Shown here in pieces: positions 46,859 to 59,157 of a stretch of DNA of 64,000 bases. The translations under genes and the position numbers were made by a program. Numbering within the stretch: position 1 is the first letter of the stretch; each line of letters begins with the position of its first letter. Location of the stretch: positions 868,001 through 932,000 of the forward strand of contig WAID01000003.1 in the NCBI GenBank assembly GCA_016584495.1. Reading direction: 5' to 3'. The notes beneath the pieces were generated by a model. It was not told the DNA's origin. It saw only the letters and a list, made by a program, of their open reading frames with translations, and did no database searches. The DNA comes from Celoporthe dispersa (taxonomy: Eukaryota; Ascomycota; Sordariomycetes; Diaporthales; Cryphonectriaceae).

Positions 46859-49800
46859 ATGGCCACCATCCGCAGCCTCGACCACACAAAGTGCGTCCCG
46901 GCGCATCCCCCCCGCCTCCGACTTTCCCCTCCCCTCTGGACATGCTGACCGACCCCCCGCCCGTCGCAGGTCCGACACGGAGCTCGCCATCAACATCAAG
47001 AAGGCGACCAGCCCAGACGAGACGGCCCCCAAGCGGAAACATGTGCGCAGCTGCATCGTCTACACGTGGGATCACAAGTCGGGCGCGGCCTTCTGGGCCG
47101 GCCTCAAAGTGTGAGCGACCACCCCTTCCTTCCCTTTTGTCTCCCCCGCCTCCATCGCCCGCCCTGCGCGTCGTCCTCTCTTGTCCCTGGCTGACGGCTT
47201 TTTCCCTCGTCTTCCCTTGTTGAACAGGCAGCCCATCCTCGCCGACGAGGTCCAGACGTTCAAGGCCCTCATCACGATCCACAAGGTCCTCCAGGAGGGC
47301 CACCCCCACGTCATCCGGGGAGGCCCTCGCCAGCCGGGGCTGGATAGAGAGCCTCAACCGCGGCATGGGCGGCGAGGGCATGCGCGGGTACGGGCCCTCA
47401 TCCGCGAGTACGTCTACTTCCTGCTGGCCAAGCTCTCGTTCCACCAGCAGCACCCCGAGTTCAACGGCACCTTCGAGTACGAGGAGTACCTCAGCCTCAA
47501 GGCCATCAACGACCCCAACGAGGGCTACGAGACCATCACGGACCTCATGACCCTCCAGGACAAGATCGACCAGTTCCAGAAGCTCATCTTCTCCCACTTC
47601 CGCAACGTCGGCAACAACGAGTGCCGCATCTCCGCCCTGGTGCCCCTCGTCGCCGAGAGCTACGGCATCTACAAGTTCATCACCAGCATGCTGCGCGCCA
47701 TGCACTCCATGACGGGCGACGACGACGCCCTCGAGCCCCTGCGCGCCCGCTACGACGCCCAGCACTACCGCCTCGTCAAGTTCTACTACGAGTGCTCCAA
47801 CCTGCGCTACCTCACCAGCCTCGTCACCATCCCCAAGCTGCCCCAGGACCCCCCCAGCCTGCTCGCCGCCGACGACGGCACCGCCCCCCGCCTGCCCGAC
47901 CGCCCCCGCCAGGAGATTGAGCGCGCCCCGACCCCGCCCCAGCAGCCCCGCGCCGAGGAGCCCGACGACATGTCCGAGTTCTGGAAGGGCGAGCTCGACC
48001 GCCAGAACCGCGAGTATGAGGAGCAGCAGCGCGTCCTCGAGGCCCAGCAGCTCGCCCAGCAGCAGGCCCAGCAGCAGGCCGCCCTCCAGGCCCAGCGCGA
48101 CTTCGAGGAGCAGCAGCGCCGCCTCGCCGAGCAGCAGCGCCTGCAGGCCGACGCCCTGCGCGCCCAGCAGGCCCAGTCCCTCACCCAGGGCCGCCTCGCC
48201 GAGCTCGAGCAGGAGAACCTCGCCGCCCGCGCCCAGTACGAGCGCGACCAGCTCATGCTGCAGCAGTACGACCAGCGCGTCAGGGGCCTCGAGGCCGAGC
48301 TGCAGCAGCTGCAGGCCGGCCACGGCCAGCAGGTCGCCAGCCGCGACGACCAGATCCGCGCCCTCCAGGAGCAGGTCAACACCTGGCGCACAAAGTACGA
48401 GGCCCTCGCCAAGCTCTACTCCCAGCTCCGCCACGAGCACCTCGACCTGCTCCAGAAGTTCAAGTCGGCCCAGCTCAAGGCCGCCTCGGCCCAGGAGGCC
48501 GTCGACCGCCGCGAGAAGCTCGAGCGCGAGATCAAGACCAAGAACCTCGAGCTCGCCGACATGATCCGCGAGCGCGACCGCGCCCTCCACGAGAAGGACC
48601 GCCTCGGCGGCGCCAACAAGGACGAGGTCGAGAAGCTGCGCCGCGAGCTGCGCATGGCCCTCGACCGCGCCGACGACGCCGAGCGCGCCAAGGGCACCGA
48701 GCTGTCCACCATGCTCGCCCGCTACAACCGCGAGATGGCCGACCTCGAGCAGGCCCTCCGCGACAAGACCCGCGCCCTCGACGAGGCCCGCGACCAGGCC
48801 CGCGCCGGCGGCGCCGGCCTCGAGCAGCTCCTGCGCGAGAGGGAGGAGGAGCTCGAGGTCTACCGGGCCGGCATGGATCAGGCCCTCGTCGAGCTCAACG
48901 AGCTGCGCGCCGGCCAGGGCGACGCCGACACGGCCCTCGACGGCCAGCTCGACGCCCTCGTGGCCGCCAACCTCGCCCGCACCGGCGAGCTCATCGACGC
49001 GGTCCTGCAGAGCGGCGTCGCCCGCGTCGACGACGCCATGTACGAGCTCGACTCCGCCATGCAGGCCGGCAACCAGAACGCCTCCCCCTCGTACGTGCTC
49101 TCGCAGGTCGAGAAGGCCTCGGCCAGCGCCGTCGAGTTCGCCACCGCCTTCAACAACTTCATCGCCGACGGGCCCGGCGCCGCCTGCGCCGACCTCATCA
49201 AGGCCGTCAGCGTCTACGCCGGCTCCACCGCCGACGTCTGCAGCAACACCAAGGGCCTCATCCGCCTCGCCACCGACGACAAGAAGGGCGACGCCCTCCT
49301 CGCCGGCGCCCGCCAGTCCGCCCAGGCCACGGTCAAGTTCTTCCGCGGCCTGCAGAGCTTCCGCCTCGAGGGCATGGACCCCATGCAGAAGACGGACGTG
49401 GTGGTCAACGGCATGAACGACGTCCAGCTCAGCCTCCAGGCGCTCAGCAGGCTCGTCGAGTCCTTCGCCCCCGGCTTCGGCCGCCTCGCCGCCGACAAGG
49501 GCGGCGACCTGGGCGCCCTCGTCGAGTCCGAGCTCAGCAAGGCCGCCGACGCCATCGCCGCCGCCGCCGCCCGCCTCGCCAAGCTCAAGAACAAGCCCCG
49601 CGACGGCTACTCCACCTACGAGCTCAAGGTGCACGACTCGATCCTGGACGCCGCCCTGGCCATCACGGACGCCATCGCCCGCCTCATCAAGGCCGCCAGC
49701 GCCACCCAGGAGGAGATCGTCCAGGCCGGCCGCGGCTCGTCGTCGCGCACCGCCTTCTACAAGAAGAACAACCGCTGGACCGAGGGCCTCCTCTCGGCCG

Positions 49801-50216
49801 CCAAGGCGGTGGCCACCTCGACCAACACCCTCATCGAGACGGCCGACGGCGTGCTCTCGGGCCGCAACAGCCCCGAGCAGCTCATCGTCGCCTCCAACGA
49901 CGTGGCCGCCTCCACCGCCCAGCTCGTCGCCGCCTCCCGCGTCAAGGCCGGCTTCATGAGCAGGAACCAGGAGGCCCTCGAGCAGGCCTCCAAGGCCGTG
50001 GGCGCCGCGTGCCGCTCGCTGGTGCGCCAGGTCCAGGCCATGATCAAGGACCGCGCCGGCGAGGAGGAGCAGGTCGACTACGCCAGGCTCGGCGCCCACG
50101 AGTTCAAGGTCCGCGAGATGGAGCAGCAGGTCGAGATCCTACAGCTGGAGAACGCCCTGGGCGCCGCACGCCGTCGCCTGGGCGAGATGCGCAAGATCTC
50201 GTACCAGGAAGAGTGA
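46859..50216 (+). CDS. SLA2: Sla2/End4-type endocytic adaptor (ANTH - coiled coil - I/LWEQ)
   Basis: Links clathrin-coated endocytic sites and the plasma membrane to actin. Exons: 46859-46890, 46970-47110, 47228-50216; about 1,053 residues, the usual family length. The ANTH domain fills residues ~1-280 (ELAINIKKATSPDETAPKRKHVR; FNGTFEYEEYLSLK). A Gln/Glu-rich coiled coil covers ~330-660. The C-terminal third is the talin-like actin-binding region (VHDSILDAALAITDAI, LIVASNDVAASTAQLVAASRVKAG). An extra G at 47317-47320 and a missing C at 47395-47397 cancel, so the ORF stays open. About 25 residues between them are misread: the segment after HKVLQEGHPHVIR should continue EALASRGWIESLNRGMGGEG. 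SLA2 is the classic flank of the MAT locus in Pezizomycotina and fixes the identity of the genes to its right. Confidence 0.96.
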
Positions 50217-51431
50217 CGAGTGATGCCTCCCTCCCCTTCCCCACCCCGCCCCCCCCGGGGGCCCTCTCCTTCCTCTACCAGACCATGGCCACCCTTCTCT
50301 CGACCCGGCCACCTTTATCAATCACACCACCTTGCCCACACCTCCACACCTCCACACACACACACACACACACACTCTTATCACCAGGACTAGCTACTTA
50401 CTATTATGAACCTACTTTGTGTGCTGCTGCTGCTACTGCTACTGCTACTGCTACTAGGAGACGCACGTGACCAGAGAGACGTCTCTTTTACCACCCAAGA
50501 ATGACAAGAACTTTTACGGTACCCTTGCCGCTCACTACTACTACTGCTGCTGCTGCTGCTGCGACTACTACTATTGGACCCCCCCCCAGTCCCTCACTCT
50601 TATCCTCCTGCTCCCACACGAGAGAGAGAGAGAAGAGGTAGGCACGGGGAACGGGGAGGCACCGGGATCCGGCTGCTGCCGTCTTGGTGATCAATTGATC
50701 TTTGTGATTTCATAGCTAACGAATACCTGTCACACCAAAGAATCTGTGCTTCCCCCTCCCCTCCCTCCTTGTTGACACCCACGTCTACCCTTGCTTGACC
50801 AGGACATCACAAGTTTCTTAAGTTCCGACGCAATATTGAGTCCCGACACAGGGCAGAGAGAAAGAGAGTGTGTGTGAATGACAAGAGGGGAGACATACAG
50901 CAGCGAAGAGAAACAAGACAGAAAAAGCAGTGCGGCCAGTAATTTCCCCACTCCCACTCCGTGCAGACGACCCTGAGGGAGGTTCGTCCCCACCGAGCTG
51001 ATGGTATCGCCCACCCGTGATGGTGATTCCCCTACAAGATAACGAGTCCGTCCAAGGAAAGCAAGGAAATCAAGGAAAGCAAGGAAAGCAGGCGGAAGAG
51101 AGAAAAAAAGACATCATCACCAACATTACAGGCCCGATCCATCCCCGAGGCCCAAAAGAACTGAAGCGAGCGAGAGAGAGAGAGAGAAGAGAGGAAAACA
51201 AGAAGAGCAATGCACCTCAGGCACAGGGCCTCTGACGCGATTCACTTGAACCACGCAGCGAGACCCTCTTGCGTGTCACCACCGCCCCCGCACCCCGCCA
51301 TGTCATGCGGCAGAGCAGACGCCGGGACGTGAAAAAGTTGTGTGTGAGTGTGTGTTGTCCCCCTGGCTCAGGACAATGTCAGCCTATGCACCCGATGTTG
51401 GAGATATTTGTCCGACTTACCAAGAGGAGGC
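50217..51431. other. Downstream flank of SLA2
   Basis: Contains CA and CTG/CTA microsatellites (about 50352-50375 and 50417-50455) and a short CAAGGAAAG tandem repeat near 51054-51090. No gene is supported. Confidence 0.6.
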
Positions 51432-52181
51432 TTAGTTCTCCGTAGGATCGGGTCCAGCATGCTCCTGACCCTCTACGCATGAGCCGGAGTCAGGCTGAAC
51501 AGACAGGCCAGCATCTGAGGGGGTGGGGGTGGCGTGGCCAGAGGAAGATGGCGTGTGCGCGCCGCCGCCGTGAGAGGGAGGGGGGGAGGTGGCGTCTGTG
51601 GCTGCCTCTGTCTCTGGTGCGTATCCTGCGTTGTTCGTGGCCGATTCGGCTCCCCCTTCGTCTGCTGTCTCCGCTGCCGTTGCTGCTTCAGCACGTCGCC
51701 TAGCGGCGGCGCCTGGGGCCGTGGAGCGGTGGCGTTGAATCCTGTGATAATAGGCATCGCTGCGCTCTCGGAACCGCCGGTGATGGTACGTGTACCGCGG
51801 CGTATCGAGATCGTCGTCTGGGTCCTCCCACTCCTGCTGCTCTGGCTGCTCTGGCTGCTGCTGCTCTGGCTGCTGCTGCTGCTCTGGCTGCTGCTCTGGC
51901 TGCTGCTCTGGCTGCTGCTCTGGCTGCTGCTCTGGCTGCTGCTCTGGCTGCTGCTCTGGCTGCTGCTCTGGCTGCTGCTCTGGCTGCTGCTCTGGCTGCT
52001 GCTGTGGCTGCTGCGGCTGCTGTTGCTGCTGTTGGCCTGAAGATGTGCCCGGAGAAGACCCTGAGAGACAGCAAACGCTGGCGGAGGTAGAACCGACGCC
52101 GGAGGTGGAGGTTGAAGCTCTGTGGAAACTGGGATCACCGGTGACGGCGGAGGAGGTGGGGGTGGGGGCGTCGCTGGCCAT
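51432..52181 (-). CDS. Hypothetical Gln/Pro/Glu-repeat protein
   Basis: No known domain. The 249-codon frame opens with a Ser/Thr-rich segment, passes through a long QQPE repeat and ends in a charged, Ala/Ser/Pro-rich part (RYTYHHRRFRERSDAYYH). That part looks more like real protein than the overlapping frames. A second minus-strand frame, 52417-51473, starts with Asn/Asp/Ser-rich sequence and reads the same repeat as SSQS. The two might be joined by an intron or an indel, which I cannot decide. The repeat is open in several frames, so a spurious ORF is possible. It sits between SLA2 and MAT1-1-1. Confidence 0.35.
   Translation of the reverse strand: MASDAPTPTSSAVTGDPSFHRASTSTSGVGSTSASVCCLSGSSPGTSSGQQQQQQPQQPQQQPEQQPEQQPEQQPEQQPEQQPEQQPEQQPEQQPEQQPEQQQQPEQQQPEQPEQQEWEDPDDDLDTPRYTYHHRRFRERSDAYYHRIQRHRSTAPGAAARRRAEAATAAETADEGGAESATNNAGYAPETEAATDATSPPPSHGGGAHTPSSSGHATPTPSDAGLSVQPDSGSCVEGQEHAGPDPTEN
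51840..52035. repeat. 12-bp minisatellite (QQPE)
   Basis: The plus-strand unit CTCTGGCTGCTG is repeated about twelve times almost perfectly, with diverged copies at both ends. Its length, divisible by three, keeps all frames open. Confidence 0.95.
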
Positions 52182-55100
52182 TGGTAATGCAGGATGTCGC
52201 TGAGGGAGAAGAAGAGGATGATGTTGTCACTGTTGTTGTTGTCGTTGGTGCTGGTGTTGTCGTCAATGACGTCGTCTTGTTGGATCTCGTCAGCGTCGCT
52301 GTCGTCCTGTCTGTCGTCTTCCTCGTCTTGGTCGTTGTTGTTGTTGTTGTTGTTACTGCTGCTGTCGTCACCGCCGTTGATACTGTCCTGGTCCGGGCCC
52401 TCTGGCTTGTTCTGCACAAGATGCGTGGGCTTCTTCTAGAGGAAACAAAAAGGCAAGAGAGACGAGTCAGTCAGGGCTGCCCTTCCCGCACATATACACG
52501 AGAGAGGGCCTGAGAGGGATGTGCGCGTCGTTTCTCCAGACCCAAAAGAAGTGGTGAAGGGTAGAAAGAGAGAGAGAGAGGGAGGGAGGAACGAGGAGGA
52601 GGGGGGGACAGGAAGGGGACAGACGGCGTCGCCCTTTGGGCCGGAGGAGGACTCAGAGCTCATGATTTCCTGGCGGGGACCGAGAGAGGGCGCAGGCGCC
52701 TTTCCTGGGATGTGGTGTTGCGTCGCGTATACGTGCGTTATGCGTGGCTGCGGGTACCCGTCTGCCCCCCCTGGAGAGTGGATGGATAATCTACGGCGTC
52801 GGGCGGAGGGTGGATGAGCTGTTCAGCTGACGATACCACAACAAGATGGCGCTGATCCGTGTTACCCTCTTCTCTGGTTGGGAGGGGCCAGCAGGCAGCA
52901 GACCGCAGGGGGTCACGGCGAGGATCTCTGGGTGTGTGGTCAGATGAAGATATGATTTGAGGAAATGAAGGCACGATGCAGCATGGCGGCAACCTATCCA
53001 TCGATGCCCAACGTCGCACAAGGGCGCTCACTCTCCTCTCCCCCCGGCCTCTCCCACCCCCGTTCCCTTTCCCAAGGCCCCGTCCAGGCTTTATGCCAGA
53101 GCAGGAGCAGGAGATAGGGCACCCGGCCGCCGAAAGGGCATACGCAACAACAGCGACACATTCTCTGCTTTTCCCCATGGAACCCTGCAACTGTCTCTCC
53201 TCCTCCTCCTCCCTCCGCCGGCGACGAGCAGTGGCCGGAAGCTTCCTGGTGCCCCTCAGGCACTCCTCAGCTCTCTCTTACCCCCCTTGCCGTGCGGGTT
53301 TACCCAAAGGGGTGAACACACTCTTGTGTCCCCCGAGGAACGGCCATTTTGGTGTGAAACCTCTCCCTGTCCCCCCCCCCCTGGCTGGGCCTAACACACA
53401 CACACACATTCCTGTCCCATCTTCCCCGGAGGGTTCTAACTGGCTGGTATGTTCTTTTGTGTTTTTCCTTTTTCTCCGGGGCCGGGAGAAGGGAGAGGCG
53501 GCCGGGGTGGGGGGGGCTTGGGTGTAGGATCATATTTCTCCGTGGACAGGCCGGGCAAGAGAGCAGAAGGAAGTCGTTCGCGGTGCACGGCCAAGCCCCG
53601 AGTTTCGGCGGAGGAAGAAGGAAGGACCGGGCATGGACCCCCCGCGTCCTCGCCAACGGATAGATTGCCTGTGGTCGCGAGAATGGGCCTCGCCGGGTGA
53701 GAAGGGGGGAGGGCGGAGGAGGTCTGAGCGCCCTGGAGGCGGAGGGCAAGTACACAGTGCTCGCGGAACTGTCCAGATCACTCGAGGTACATGGCCATAT
53801 CCCCTGCCCAAAGTACCCTCACTCCCGCGCCCTCCCCCTGCAGCTCGACGAAAACAACATGATCATCCCGCTCTTCTCTCGGCCTCTTGCTCGGTGCGGC
53901 TGAGGTATGTGGAACCGGGGGGTGAGAGAGAGAGAGAGAGAAGGAGAAGGCGAGGGGGTCGTCTTGGCGAGAACCAGCCAGCCACGGGTATGTTGCTCTG
54001 GGGAGGGAAAAAAGGGATCAGCAGCCATGACTGACGTAGGAGATGCGACCCTGGGTCACAGGAATGGCCCGGGGGAGGCTTGGCACGAGGCAGCGAGAAG
54101 ACAGGTGCGCGCGCGTACACACACAACACATACAGCCCGGATTCGCCGGCAAGGGAGGCGGAAGCCACAGGATGACCGGCGTGCCGCCCTCTGCCCGCCC
54201 TCTCTCTCTCTCTCTCTCTCTTTCTCTGGACGTGATGGCTGCATGGCCGCATTGGGTATGCCGGTCGGCCGAAGGCTTTCAGGTGTCTCACTCTCGCTGG
54301 GGCCGCGCGGGTGTGGCTGGTCTCCTCGATCGCAGGCTCGCTGTCTCTGTCGTCTGGATCGGAGGATCAGCTGTGTGATCGGGAACCACCAACAACAGGC
54401 TAAGCTCATCACGACCGGATGAGGCGGGACGACGATAACACGTTGCATGCAAGCTGAGCCGTAGCAACCCGGGGGTGGGACGAGGGCGCGCGAGAAAAAA
54501 AAAGGCCCCCCTCATACGGCAGAAACACGAAAATGCAAGAGATAGATGGGAGGAGGGGGGGGGTTGCAGGCGGCGGGGCTGACCGCTCCTCTGTTCTCGC
54601 CTCTTGTTTCTCCCTCTCCTTCTGTCTCTTCCCGTGCCCCCCCCCCCTCCATCTCGCAGCCATTACGCACCAATCACCCGCGCACCCGCGCCTAGTTCCG
54701 CGGAGATGCCCAGCCCACCACAGCTCTTTGGTTCACCCGTCAGGTGTGGCTTGCTTCTCATTATCTAGCGCGCCCTGAGGATAGATTTGCCTTTCCAGGG
54801 GTTTGTTTTTTCTTCTCTCCCGCCCGTGTCAGCGTCGTGTTGGGCGCGAATGCTGTGCGGCGCGAGATGTGACGAGAATCACGCCGCGGTTATAGTATTC
54901 TCGCCGCTCGTGATTTGCGCCCATATGCAGGACGGCTGGCTGCGACCGGTCTAGACGCCCTTACCCCCCTTGATGCCCAATGTATCCCAACGAATACGAG
55001 AATGCATGTCTATAGATGCCACAGACATGTCTCGCCTGGTCATGCAGGCCCCGACAGATGCATAAGCGTCAGCCTGGGGGAGGAGAGAAAATAAATAATA

Positions 55101-57487
55101 TTTTATTTTATTTTATTGATTTTATTTGAATTTATTTTTATTATTTTTATTATTATTTCTTTTTTTCTTTCTTTTTCTTTCTTTCTTTCTTGTCCATGTA
55201 CCAGTACTTGTGTACATATACAAGGCAGAGGGACTTTTGCGTCCGTGGACCGGAGGTCGGTAGAGGCTCAAACCCCGAACACCCCGAGCCTTATTGTCGT
55301 GTCCGGCCTCGGCGGGGACCTGCAAGGGAGAGAGGGAGGGGGAGCGAGCTGGTCCTGTTGTGCCTGTGGACGACCTGGAGACAGACACACACAGAGAGAG
55401 AGGAGAGACAGGTAGAGAGAGGCAGCTAGCTGGTGGTCGAGACAGGGAGAGATGACCTGAGATGGGGTGGGGGGTGTGTATGGTTCATGCTAAGGCTCCT
55501 CCCGAGATCCTCCCGCCGCCCACCATTTCCTCCCACCATTTCCTCCCTCCCCCCCCCCTGTGTCTCTTCTCCTCTTGGTCCCCTCTTGATCGAGAGACAA
55601 GAGTATGTGTAAAAGACAAGGTGACCTGATAACCTCTGGATCCCATGATGAGGGGAATGGAGTGTCATGGTGGAAGGGGGAGGGGGAGAGAGAGAGAGAG
55701 CGGCCACCTCTTTCTTCCCCCCCGCACACACTCGGGCGATCCTGGGTGAGGCTGACCTGTCAGTTCAAGCTTAGCTGACCTGTCAGCACCTTAGCGATGT
55801 GGGGGGGTGGTTGGGTCAGCTTTTTTTTTCGATAAGGGTCATGATTTCGATAAGAAGGATCGAGGGACCTCGATAAGGGGTTTCCGATAAGACATGTTCT
55901 GCCCTCCTCCTCCCCCCAGGTTTGGGGAGTCGTAGGGTCGAAGCATATATCCAGAAAGCCCTCAGAGCTGTTCAATTCCGGCCGTGGGTCTCGATGAAGC
56001 CAAGGTCAGGGCTGCAGAGGGAGAGAGATAGAGAGAGAGAGGGCTTTTCCCTTTCTCTAGGTACCCCTAGCCTGCCCACACCCGCCCTCGTCTTCTTTCT
56101 CTCCTTTTTGTTCCCCTCCCCTTCCCCTTTCCCCCCTTTTCTCTCTCTCTCTCTCTCTCCATGTCTTGTTCCTTTATTCTCTTCGAGGCCTTGTCTCTAA
56201 TGATCGTTTCTTGCTGGGCCTGGGCCTGTTCGGTTTGGTGGGTCGAGCTGGGTAAGGTTCGAAAAGGTAAAAAAAGGGTCCTCGGCAGTGACCAGAGCCC
56301 CTGGAACCTGTAGTGGGTTGGTTGGTGGGCCCCAGATCTGGGGTAGAGAACACGCCCCCCCCATAGTTTAGCCAAGCCTGGGTCAGACGAGTCGTGCCCT
56401 GTCCCGTCCGCCCACCGATTCGCTGGGGGCGGAGAAATATAAACCTGGTCCCTCCAAGAGAGAGAGAGAGAATGACGGTCCATGTTTTTTCTTCTGTCTT
56501 GTCGAGATCGCGGGGGCGGATGAGAGGAAGCCGGTGCGCTCGCTGGTGTTGGTGGTGGGTGTTGGTGGTGGGGGGAGGGGAGAGAGAAGGGCCTAACAGC
56601 AGCTAGTCACAGCAGTAAGCTTCTGCATGCGGAGCCCTGGAGGTGGGACCCTTGCAGGGGCCCCCCATTTTCAGCCGCATCTTGACCTCAACTCCTCCAA
56701 CACAGTCGCGACACCGTCTCTCTCTTTCTCTCTCTCCTTTCCCAAAGAGAATAAAAAAGAGGATGAGGAGATGAGGAGAAATGCGGGAGGGGGGAGGGGA
56801 TGGCTGGTTCCGTTCGTCCCGCTTTTTTTTTTTACCCTCCTCTCCTCAAACCCAAGAACAGAATTCAGAACAAAGAAATCACAAGTCCAATTCCTTCATT
56901 GGGGAGGGAGGGGGAGAAAGGAACAGCCCCCCCCCTTTCTCCTTCTGAGCCGGCCCTGAAGTAAGGGGGGAAACGGACAGACATGCCTCCCTCAGTTTGT
57001 AGTCGCCGAAGCAAAGGTTCCCCCCTTTCTTGGGCGGGGAGTGACGCTTCGGGCACCATCCCCCTCCCCTCTCTCTCTCCGTATCTCTCTCTCTCTCTCT
57101 GTCTGTCTGCGCGCGTCATGGGCACTTTGCGTGTTTGACACAGCCCACCCGAGGGGCCGGCGCGTGGTCTAGACGCGCTCCAGTTAGAAATCAATAAACC
57201 ATGTCTGAATTGTTTTTTATCTTCTCTCTCTGGGGGCCTGGGTTGGTTCGTTGTCGCTGGACACAAAGAGTAAACTAATGGGGGTTGTTGTGCGTGTGTG
57301 CTATGGAAAATCTCCTTTGTTGTGGGGGACCTCGTCGCGCTCACTCCAACCCCCTCCCCTCTCCATGTCCCATCGTCTTGAACGGTATCCCATGCCACAG
57401 TGAAAAGAGTCCATTCCCCCCCCTTTGCCTTTTTGTGTCTTGTGAAAACCCAATTCCCGTCAAGGTCCGTGGTGTGACGCTCGTGCG
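52182..57487. other. Gene-poor stretch left of MAT1-1-1
   Basis: About 5 kb without a convincing gene. It contains CT/GA microsatellites, an AT-rich (TTTA)n stretch at 55090-55195 and a GATAAGG motif repeated near 55830-55890. It includes the upstream part of the alternative hypothetical frame (52182-52417). Small ORFs have no domain. Confidence 0.5.
54838..54930. repeat. Imperfect inverted repeat / hairpin
   Basis: GGGCGCGAAT...GCGGCGCGAGA near 54842 is mirrored by TCTCGCCGC...ATTTGCGCCC near 54900-54923. Arms are about 30 bp with several mismatches. It could be a small non-autonomous element or a chance palindrome; no target-site duplication is clear. Confidence 0.4.
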
Positions 57488-58699
57488 CTACTGGAGAAGG
57501 AAGGCATCGAAGACGTCATCGTCGTCGGCGAAGGCAGTAGGCATGACGAAGTTGTCCATGTTGACATCCTCGATCTCGACCTTGTCCTCGTCGTTCTTGG
57601 CTTCGTTCTCTATTAAATGTGGTTAGCTGTGATACTTGGGGTGGGACATAGAATAGTTATAGGTGAAGCAACATACCTTCGACAAACTGATTCTGGGTCA
57701 TCTGGCCGACGAGGTTGGTCCAGATGTTTGGCTGGCCGAAATCGTAGGTGCGTACAGACTCTTCGATGTTGGCAAAGTCGACAGCACCATCCTCGGGCTG
57801 GGCGTGGTGAGCCGTGATAGTATCCCACTTGAAGCGGTGATGAGTCTGAGGTCCGCGGGTGACGGCCAGCGAATGGTCGAAGTTGGTGATGTCCTCGACA
57901 TTGATGACATTGACTCCAGAGGCCAAGGTGCTATGGTTCTGGTCCAGGCCTAGAACACCAGCGAATGTAGCCACAGGATTGTAATTCATCTGCTCAGTGA
58001 GACCGACGGCAGCTCTTCCAGCCTCGCCGAGGGTATCGTCCTGAGCGAAGAAGTCCTGTCGCATGTTGACGGTCATAATGTGCAGTCGGCGCTCGTTCAT
58101 CGCGGCGAGGGAGTTGGGATGGATTGTCGACGGGCAATCCAATTACGATGAGCTGTTGCAGGAGACCGCTATCATCGATGTTGTTGGCAGTACGGACGAT
58201 ACCAGGGGGGGCAAGCTGTACGAGGACAATTTCGCCGGTGGGCCGACGCGCAATAGTACAATTGTAGACGCGGGACCAATCGTCCGGCATGACGACGCCA
58301 CAGATGATGCCTGCAAAGTTCAGGTAACGGCGGATGTCACGATAACCTGAGTTGTCGCGGATGAAGGTCCAGATGCGGGCCATGACTGCATAGCTCATCT
58401 TGTGCTGCTCAAGGTTCCACATTTGTCGAACCAAGCGTGACCGTTGCGACTGGATATGATCAGAGTAGAGACCGTTCATCATAGCTGCAGGTAAGAGGTA
58501 AGAAACATGAACAGTCAGAGATAAAAAGGGTTCAAGACTCACATCGGTACATGACGAAGGAATTGACTGGCTTTCTGGCATTGCTTCCTCCAGGCGCGAC
58601 CTTGGTCTCTTTGGTGTCCCTTTTTCGACCGCCTGAGAGACTGTTTATCATCTGCATAGTGGACGAAAAATGCTGGGGGGCCGAGCCATTTGACGCCAT
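57488..58699 (-). CDS. MAT1-1-1: Mating-type alpha-box transcription factor MAT1-1-1
   Basis: Master regulator of MAT1-1 mating identity; nuclear. Exons: 58699-58543, 58484-57677, 57609-57488; about 361 residues. The first intron (58 bp) lies inside the alpha box, a usual intron position in this family. Alpha box: RKPVNSFVMYR, then RLVRQMWNLEQHKMSYAVMA and RIWTFIRD, continuing to NFAGIICGVVMPDDWSRVYN. The C-terminus is acidic (EDVNMDNFVMPTAFADDDD). An extra base at about 58139-58140 shifts the frame after LIVI. Correcting it lets the frame continue DCPSTIHPNSLAAMNERR and fits the phase of the last intron exactly. A genuine small intron there is less likely, as no good acceptor is nearby. It is transcribed away from MAT1-1-2. 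Confidence 0.9.
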
Positions 58700-59157
58700 C
58701 TTCAAGTTTGAGAAGAAGATGCGTATGATGATGTTGATGAAGAATGTAACCTGTGCCTTGAAAACAAGATCGGGGTGCTCGAAATTGAGGCACTCAATCT
58801 TGCTTTCAGATTTATTGGTGGGGAGAAGAAAAGAGAGAAAAAAAGAGAGTTGGGGGAGGGGCAGAGGGGAGCCAGCTCTGGTATTTAAAGGGTGGAGACG
58901 CGTAGGAATAAAGAACAATGCTTACCCACAATGCAGACTCGAGAAATTTCATCCGATCTCCTTGGCACGTGAATGGTTTTGCTGGAAGGTTCGAGCTCTT
59001 TTTTTTTTTTTTTTGGAGGTATGTGCCAGAAACTACAAATACATGTACAACTTTGGTCATCTGCATTCTTCCTTTTGAACCACATCCTTTTCTTTTCTGC
59101 CATCGACTGCAGCATCACCATTCCAACCTGTCAAGTTCTCAAACCGGCAATCTAAGC
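58700..59157. promoter_or_regulatory. Divergent promoter of MAT1-1-1 and MAT1-1-2
   Basis: 458 bp separate the two opposite start codons. It contains a 15-T run near 58998 and is more AT-rich than the rest of the window. Coupled expression of both mating genes is likely from the layout. Confidence 0.55.

Noticed and set aside
46857..50099. 1,080-codon minus-strand ORF opposite SLA2
   Set aside because: Its Leu/Gly/Val/Glu-only composition mirrors the codon bias of SLA2; the plus strand carries all family motifs.
51840..52035. Regular 12-bp repeat as a CRISPR-like array
   Set aside because: There are no unique spacers and the genome is eukaryotic; it is a minisatellite.
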